Part shown: piece by piece, positions 46,038 to 50,368 of the stretch
Position numbering within the stretch: the first letter of the stretch is position 1
Layout of the letters: each line of letters begins with the position of its first letter
Assembly (NCBI RefSeq): GCF_000716595.1
Contig: NZ_JNXC01000044.1
Location: forward strand, 1-50,368
Direction: 5' to 3'
Source of the DNA: Saccharothrix sp. NRRL B-16314
GTDB taxonomy: Bacteria > Actinomycetota > Actinomycetes > Mycobacteriales > Pseudonocardiaceae
DNA: 50,368 nucleotides
Translations under genes and position numbers: made by a program
Notes under the pieces: generated by a model
The model's database searches: none
What the model was told of the DNA's origin: nothing
What the model saw: only the letters and a program-made list of their open reading frames with translations

Positions 46038-47171
46038 TCACCGCAGTGCGGTGAAGAACGTCCGGATGTCGTCCACCACGATCTCCGGGACCTCTAGCGC
46101 GGCGAAGTGGCCGCCCTTCTCGAAACGGCTCCAGTGCACGATGTTGGAGTTGTCCCGTTCCGCGAACACCTTGATGGTCTGGAAGTCATCGGCGAACACG
46201 GCCACGCCGGTCGGGGCGGCGTTCACCGGGGCGGGCTCGTCGGCGGGAGCGGCCGCGTTGTCGAAGTAGGACCGGGCCATGCCGGCTGCGGCGTTCGCGA
46301 ACCAGTTGACGGACACCTCGGTGAGGATGGTTTCCATTGACACCAGGGATGTGCCGTTGCCGAAGGAGTTGAACAGCTCGCTGTAGGCGAGCATCCCGAC
46401 CGGCGAGTCGCTGAGCCCGGCCGCGACCGTCTGCGGCCTGCTGGCGTTCATGGTGTTGTAGCCGCCGACCTTCTGGAACCACTGCATGTGCTCCAGACCG
46501 GCGTAGTCCTGCGGTTCGAGTCGTTCGAACTCCGCGGGGTCGCCCGACGGGAAGGAGAACAGCTGCAGCACGTGCAACCCCAGGAAGCCCTCCGGGGCGA
46601 GGATGCCGAGTTCACGGGCGACCATCGCGCCGTGGTCGGAGCCGTGGACGCCGTAGCGCTGGTAGCCGAGCCTCCGCATGAGGGTGTCGTAGGCACGGGC
46701 CACGCGGGCGGTGGTCCAGCCCGATTCGGTGACCGGGTTGGAGAAGCCGAAGCCGGGTGCGTCCGGCACGACGACGTGGAACGCGTCCTCGGCGCGCCCG
46801 CCGTGGGCGACGGGGTCGGTGAGCCTGCCGATCATGTCGAGGTAGTCGACCGACGAGCCGGGGTAGGTGTGCGCGAGCAGCAACGGCGTCGCGCCCTCGT
46901 GCGGCGACTCGACGTGGATGAAGTGGATCGGCTGGTTCTCGATCTCGGTGATGAAGTGCGCGTGGGCGTTGATGCGCTCCTCGGCGGCGCGCCAGTCGAA
47001 CGCGCGCCACGCCGTCACGGCCTCACGCAAGTAGTGGTTGGGAGTGCCGTGCTCCCACGTGTCGCCCGGCGCCGGCTGCGGCAGGCGGGTGCGGTCGAGG
47101 CGACCGGTCAGGTCGTCCAGCTCGGCCTGCGTGACCTCGATGCGGAAGGGGCGGATCTCCGTGTTCGTCAT
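46038..47171 (-). CDS. epoxide hydrolase family protein
   Basis: A 377-residue protein from an ATG at 47171, starting MTNTEIRPFRIEVTQAELDDL; this is the conserved EHN N-terminal region. The alpha/beta hydrolase core has HTYPGSSVDYLDMI (oxyanion), VVVPDAPGFGFS, the nucleophile elbow VHGSDHGAM (Asp) and catalytic His in FEKGGHFAALEVPE. The Asp nucleophile and the N-terminal lid agree with juvenile-hormone/microsomal-type epoxide hydrolases. Upstream sequence is open for another 1.1 kb but is only the shadow of the regulator. Divergent from a WYL regulator over a perfect operator-like repeat. Confidence 0.85.
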   Translation of the reverse strand: MTNTEIRPFRIEVTQAELDDLTGRLDRTRLPQPAPGDTWEHGTPNHYLREAVTAWRAFDWRAAEERINAHAHFITEIENQPIHFIHVESPHEGATPLLLAHTYPGSSVDYLDMIGRLTDPVAHGGRAEDAFHVVVPDAPGFGFSNPVTESGWTTARVARAYDTLMRRLGYQRYGVHGSDHGAMVARELGILAPEGFLGLHVLQLFSFPSGDPAEFERLEPQDYAGLEHMQWFQKVGGYNTMNASRPQTVAAGLSDSPVGMLAYSELFNSFGNGTSLVSMETILTEVSVNWFANAAAGMARSYFDNAAAPADEPAPVNAAPTGVAVFADDFQTIKVFAERDNSNIVHWSRFEKGGHFAALEVPEIVVDDIRTFFTALR

Positions 47172-47189
47172 GACACAGACGCTAGAGTG

Positions 47190-47216
47190 CTTATAGGAAA
47201 GGTTCGTTCCTATAAG
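47190..47216. promoter_or_regulatory. perfect 10-bp inverted repeat, probable operator
   Basis: CTTATAGGAA (47190-47199) and TTCCTATAAG (47207-47216) are exact complements separated by 7 bases. They lie in the 60-base gap between the divergent epoxide hydrolase and WYL regulator genes, 15 bases before the regulator start region. It is unusually AT-rich for this genome. It is probably bound by the WYL protein and overlaps both promoters. Confidence 0.75.
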
Positions 47217-47231
47217 CTGGAGGTGGTCGCA

Positions 47232-48179
47232 GTGACCGCGGACACATCGGCGCGGCTCCTCGCACTTCTGGGGCTGTTCCAGTCGCGTCCGTCGTGGAGC
47301 GGCACCGAACTCGCCGCCCGGCTGGGCGTCACGACCCGCACCATCCGCAACGACGTGGAGCGCCTCCGCACGCTCGACTACCCCGTCGAGGCCACTCGCG
47401 GCGCGACGGGCGGCTACCGGCTCGGAGCCGGCGGCAAGCTCCCCCCGTTGCTCCTGGACGACGAGGAGGCGGTGGCCGTGGCGATCGGGTTGCGCGCCGG
47501 CCGCGGCATCGCCGGGCTCGAGACCTCCAGCGCCCGCGCGCTGGCCAAGCTCGAACAGGTCCTGCCGCCACGCCTGCGGCCGACGGTGGAGGCACTGGCC
47601 TCGGTCGTCGACCACGCGCCGGAGAACACCGACACCGACGCGCCGGACCCCGAGGTGGACCCCGCCGTGCTGCGCACCATCGCGACCGCGATCCACGACG
47701 TCGAGTGGTTCCGCTTCGACTACCGCGACACCTCGCTTCTCGTCGAGCCCTACCGCCTGCTCGCCTGGAAGCGACGCTGGTACCTCGTGGCCCGCGACCC
47801 GTCCAGTGGCGAGTGGGACGTCTACCGGGCGGACTGGATCACGCCACGCATGCGCACCCACCGCCGGTTCGCCCCAACCGCCCTCCCCGACGACGACTAC
47901 ACGAGCTTCACCATGCGCCGTGTCGCGTTCAGCGGCTGGCAGGTGCACGCACGCCTGCGGGTCGACGCGCCGGCCCAGGCCGTCCTCGACCGGATCCACC
48001 CGGCCGTCGGTGTGGTCGAGACGGTCACCGACACCACCTCGGTCCTCGTCACCGGCGCCGACTCGCTGGACACGATCGCCGCCTACATCGGCATGCTGAA
48101 CATGGACTTCACCGTCGAGTCGCCCAGCGAGCTCAGGCCACTGCTGCGCACCCTCGCGGAGCGCTACGCCCGCGCATGA
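47232..48179 (+). CDS. HTH/WYL-domain transcriptional regulator
   Basis: A 315-residue protein from a GTG at 47232 preceded by GGAGGTGG. The DeoR/HTH_11 winged helix is RLLALLGLFQSRPSWSG, ELAARLGVTTRTIRNDVERL and VEATRGATGGYRLG. The WYL domain contains WFRFDYRD, VEPYRLLAWKRRWYLVA and DVYRADWITPRM, and a C-terminal WCX domain follows. It is divergent from the epoxide hydrolase gene and most likely represses or activates it and itself through the inverted repeat at 47190-47216. Confidence 0.85.
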   Translation: MTADTSARLLALLGLFQSRPSWSGTELAARLGVTTRTIRNDVERLRTLDYPVEATRGATGGYRLGAGGKLPPLLLDDEEAVAVAIGLRAGRGIAGLETSSARALAKLEQVLPPRLRPTVEALASVVDHAPENTDTDAPDPEVDPAVLRTIATAIHDVEWFRFDYRDTSLLVEPYRLLAWKRRWYLVARDPSSGEWDVYRADWITPRMRTHRRFAPTALPDDDYTSFTMRRVAFSGWQVHARLRVDAPAQAVLDRIHPAVGVVETVTDTTSVLVTGADSLDTIAAYIGMLNMDFTVESPSELRPLLRTLAERYARA

Positions 48180-49297
48180 CCACGAGGCCCGCCGTTGTGA
48201 GGAAGAGACACTGACTGAATGCCCGATCAGGGTGAGGAATTCCGTGCCACGCGGTTCAACTTGAGTTCCAGTAGTGCTTACCTGGCACGACACCCCCGAC
48301 GGCTTGGCGGGCTCGTCGGCGGGTCGCGTCGCCTTGGACGGTGTTCATGGAGAGGTTCCGATCGCGGCAAGGGACTGCACCGGCGCGCGTCGTGTTGCAG
48401 CGCGCCGGTGACAGCCGTTCACAGCTGACCGCGACCCCGACCCCTACCCCGCAGTCGAGCGCGGAGCGCGGCGTACCGGGCCCCGGCGCCCAGGTGCCGC
48501 TCCCGGCGGGCCCGAACGCGGCCTTGCCGGGCGGCGTGGCGGCTGCGGCCGGATGACGGACCGTGGACGTGCTCGTCGCCCTCGAACATCCGCCGCCGAT
48601 CGCGGTCGAGCAGTGGGACGTGGATGCGTTCACGGCTGGGCACCCTCGGTGTGCGGACGGCGGGCAGGCCGAGGCCGTCGAGCACCCACAGCGCTTCGCG
48701 GTCGATGCCGGACCCGGGACGTTCGGCGGGCAGGACGGTACGGCGGAGTTCGCTCATGGTTTCCGTGGACTCCAGTGCTCGTGCAGGAGGCGTGGTGCGG
48801 TGCATCGCCTCGGGACCAGTGGTGTGCGGCCGGCACCGATCACGCGGTGCGGGCTTCGAGCGGCACGCCGGAGGGCGGCGGGGAGTTGCTCGAACCCGCC
48901 GTTGGCCTCTCCGGTCGTCACTGGTCACTGCTGCATGTCGGCCATGATGTTCATCCTGCCGACCGCCGGTCAACGGATTTTCGGGATGCTCCCGGCTCGA
49001 CCTGGGCCGGCGCAGCACGCGACGACGGGGTTATTGGTCGTGCCGCGACGGCGGACACGCAGAGCGGTGCGGTCCGTGACGTCGTGCAGGCGCGGGACAT
49101 CCACGGGGGCGTCTGCCTGGACACGCCTTCGCGGCTGCGTTCGTGGGCACCCGCCGCAGACCCCCGTACTCCGGGTCCTGAGGATGCACGCGGTACTCGG
49201 CGACCGGGCGCGCATGGCCACCGTCGACTTCGGTGGACACGACACCATCTGCCGGTGAACAGGCCGTCATCGGCATGAGCGCGTGGTCCCACCGGCG
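48180..49297. other. 1.1-kb stretch without a convincing gene
   Basis: Many overlapping frames occur on both strands with Arg/Pro/Gly-rich translations and no recognisable family. The best stretch is MSELRRTVLPAERPGSGID to VPLLDRDRRRMFEGDE on the minus strand, about 48757-48530. It looks real for about 70 residues but then dissolves into low-complexity sequence. A decayed gene is more likely than an active one. Confidence 0.4.
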
Positions 49298-49603
49298 CTA
49301 TTCGGGCCTCCCGCGTCGGACCACCAGCCCGGCCATCTCCCGCAAGCGCTCGAAGTACTCGGACGCGCGCTCGTCGTCACCGATCAACGGCAGGACCTTC
49401 TCGACGGCCCCAAGACACCTGACGAGGATGCGGTCGCGTCGCTCGTCCAGATGCTGCGACAAGGCCGAAGTGACACAGCCCGCGATGTCCGAGTCCAACA
49501 CCACCATGTCCTCGCCGTCGATGTCTCGACCGCGAAGGTGCGGCGGGAACGGCGTGCGCAAGTGTTCCTCCCACAGCAGAGGCAGGAGGTCCGGTCCGCT
49601 CAT
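49298..49603 (-). CDS. small conserved hypothetical protein
   Basis: A 101-residue protein starts MSGPDLLPLLWEEHLRTPFPP. It contains HLRGRDIDGEDMVVLDSDIAGCVTSAL, an acidic helical middle and a basic end (VVRRGRPE). Its ATG overlaps the stop of the short upstream ORF (ATGA). I have seen similar small actinobacterial proteins but know no function for them. Confidence 0.65.
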   Translation of the reverse strand: MSGPDLLPLLWEEHLRTPFPPHLRGRDIDGEDMVVLDSDIAGCVTSALSQHLDERRDRILVRCLGAVEKVLPLIGDDERASEYFERLREMAGLVVRRGRPE

Positions 49604-49737
49604 AGCTCGGATCGTGCCTTCTCACCGGGCTCCGTGGAAGAGAATCCCTGGGCAACCGTCGGCTCACTTGCTTCCTCTGCGACCTCAGAGCCCCTGAGGT
49701 CACGCCACCAGCCCGCGTCGATCGCCAACGCGTACAT
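49600..49737 (-). CDS. 45-residue ORF coupled to the next gene
   Basis: MYALAIDAGWWRDLRGSEVA onward, ending EKARSEL. It shares one base with the stop of the truncated hydrolase (TGATG) and four with the start of the 101-residue gene (ATGA), giving a chain of overlaps on the minus strand. It could be a real small protein or sequence brought in when the hydrolase was truncated. Confidence 0.35.
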   Translation of the reverse strand: MYALAIDAGWWRDLRGSEVAEEASEPTVAQGFSSTEPGEKARSEL

Positions 49738-50156
49738 CACGCCGTCAGTGCGCTCTGGAGGACGAGCCGCTCGACGAGGTCCGGGTGACGGGCGGCCGTC
49801 GTGATCGCGGTGGGTCCTCCGGCCGAGATGCCGACGACGGCAGCGACACGGGTGATGCCGAGGTGGTCGCACAGCGACGGGATGACGTCGGCGAATTCCG
49901 CGGTCGTGTGGCCGGTCGACAGGGGTGTGCGACCGTAGCCGGGCCGCGAGGGCACGAGCACCGAGTAGCCGGCGTCGGCGAACACGTCCTCGCCGAGCGC
50001 GAGGCCGGCATTCATGTGGCCGCCGTGCAACACGACCACCGTGGCGGCGTCGCGCCGGTCGAACCGGTACTCGACCACGCCGCGGTCCAGTTCGACGGTC
50101 GTGGTGGAACGAGCGACTCCGGTCAAGACGGACGTACTGGTCCATCGGTCGATCAC
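49737..50156 (-). pseudogene. alpha/beta hydrolase, C-terminal half missing
   Basis: 139 residues from a GTG at 50156. The N-terminal half of the fold is present: VVVLHGGHMNAGLALGED, VLVPSRPGYGRTP and nucleophile elbow VGISAGG (Ser). It ends at RLVLQSALTA, just before the lid and well before the catalytic Asp and His. Family members have about 280 residues. A premature stop or deletion has removed half the enzyme, so it should be inactive. Confidence 0.7.
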
Positions 50157-50207
50157 TGCGTCCGGCGACGACTGCTCCCGGTGTGCTTCCGGCCTTTCGC
50201 TCAGAGC

Positions 50208-50255
50208 ACCGACGACGGATCGCGGCCGTTGGGGTGGCCGCGATCCGTCGTCGGT
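50208..50255. terminator. perfect 20-bp stem terminator
   Basis: Arms 50208-50227 and 50236-50255 are exact complements with an 8-nt loop. Its position just after the stop of the minus-strand fasciclin gene makes it that gene's terminator; it also separates it from the truncated hydrolase. Confidence 0.85.
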
Positions 50256-50274
50256 GAGGGTGGTGCTGTGCGGG

Positions 50275-50368
50275 TCAGGCGGTGGGGATCATGACCTTGT
50301 CGATGACGAAGACGGTGGCGTTGGCGGTGGGGATGTTGCCGCACAGCACCTTGGCGCCGTTGACGGTG
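50275..50368 (-). CDS. C-terminus of a fasciclin (FAS1) domain protein, partial
   Basis: The last 30 residues are visible (VNGAKVLCGNIPTANATV, then FVIDKVMIPTA and stop). This is the H2-type conserved end of a FAS1 domain, with the NATVFVIDKVM strand. Bacterial FAS1 proteins are secreted adhesion lipoproteins. The 5' end lies outside the window. A strong hairpin follows the stop. Confidence 0.75.
   Translation of the reverse strand, partial: TVNGAKVLCGNIPTANATVFVIDKVMIPTA

Noticed and set aside
47172..48293. Upstream extension of the epoxide hydrolase frame to more than 740 residues
   Set aside because: The extension lies wholly opposite the WYL regulator and has no homology-like pattern; MTNTEI at 47171 is the natural start.
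48419..48757. A 113-residue protein starting MSELRRTVL
   Set aside because: Only the first part looks protein-like; the rest is Arg/Gly-rich low-complexity sequence and no family is recognised, so it is described only as part of the gene-poor stretch.

Overview
The window is high-GC DNA from a filamentous actinomycete, most likely of the Pseudonocardiaceae (Saccharothrix, Lentzea or Actinosynnema type). This rests on an intact SsgB-like sporulation regulator, Lsr2-like DNA-binding tails, a very large secreted Rhs protein and many GTG starts. The genus is an inference and was not tested.

Layout. 1-3.7 kb: end of an unidentified protein, a transposase fragment, tRNA-Val(CAC), a PGPGW membrane protein, an ECF sigma fragment, ssgB and a tRNA-Gly/Cys/Val cluster. 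3.75-9.6 kb: an integrative element beside the 3' end of tRNA-Val(GAC). It holds a frameshifted tyrosine integrase, an excisionase-like protein, a PAPS-reductase-like protein, a frameshifted 5-cytosine methyltransferase and two methyltransferase-like genes. At about 9.6 kb the last of these meets, head to head, the truncated start of a broken large P-loop NTPase (9.6-12.7 kb). 13.2-22.5 kb: a giant secreted Rhs protein with a zincin-like C-terminal toxin tip and an overlapping small gene as candidate immunity. 22.8-31.2 kb: a graveyard. It contains a broken ISAzo13 transposase, three scattered type I-E-like CRISPR repeats, an Mrr nuclease fragment, an Lsr2-like tail, a YhaN-like fragment, an orphan Rhs tip with immunity gene, an alpha/beta hydrolase/LysR pair and a second transposase fragment.

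31.2-43.4 kb is the most interesting region: six intact, tightly packed genes in two divergent operons. The minus-strand operon encodes a TerB_N/TerB/TerB_C protein, a BrxD-like (DUF2791) ATPase and an Lhr-like DExH helicase fused to a DEDDh exonuclease. This is the gene content of the Shango anti-phage system (SngA, SngB, SngC). The plus-strand operon encodes a YhaO/SbcD-like nuclease, a YhaN/SbcC-like ATPase ending in an Lsr2-type tail, and a possible HhH-GPD-fold protein. I infer one DNA-sensing and DNA-processing defence module. A decayed fragment of a second YhaN-like gene at 25.4 kb suggests that related copies have turned over in this neighbourhood.

43.6-50.4 kb: a TcmP/DUF5131 pair with overlapping 3' ends, an epoxide hydrolase divergent from a WYL regulator across a perfect 10-bp inverted repeat, a gene-poor stretch, small ORFs beside a truncated alpha/beta hydrolase, a strong terminator and the C-terminus of a fasciclin-domain protein.

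Caution: several otherwise good genes (integrase, Dcm, NTPase, Rhs twice, ISAzo13 twice, DUF6907) are broken by small frameshifts, several of them in G runs. Genuine decay and sequencing error cannot be separated here.
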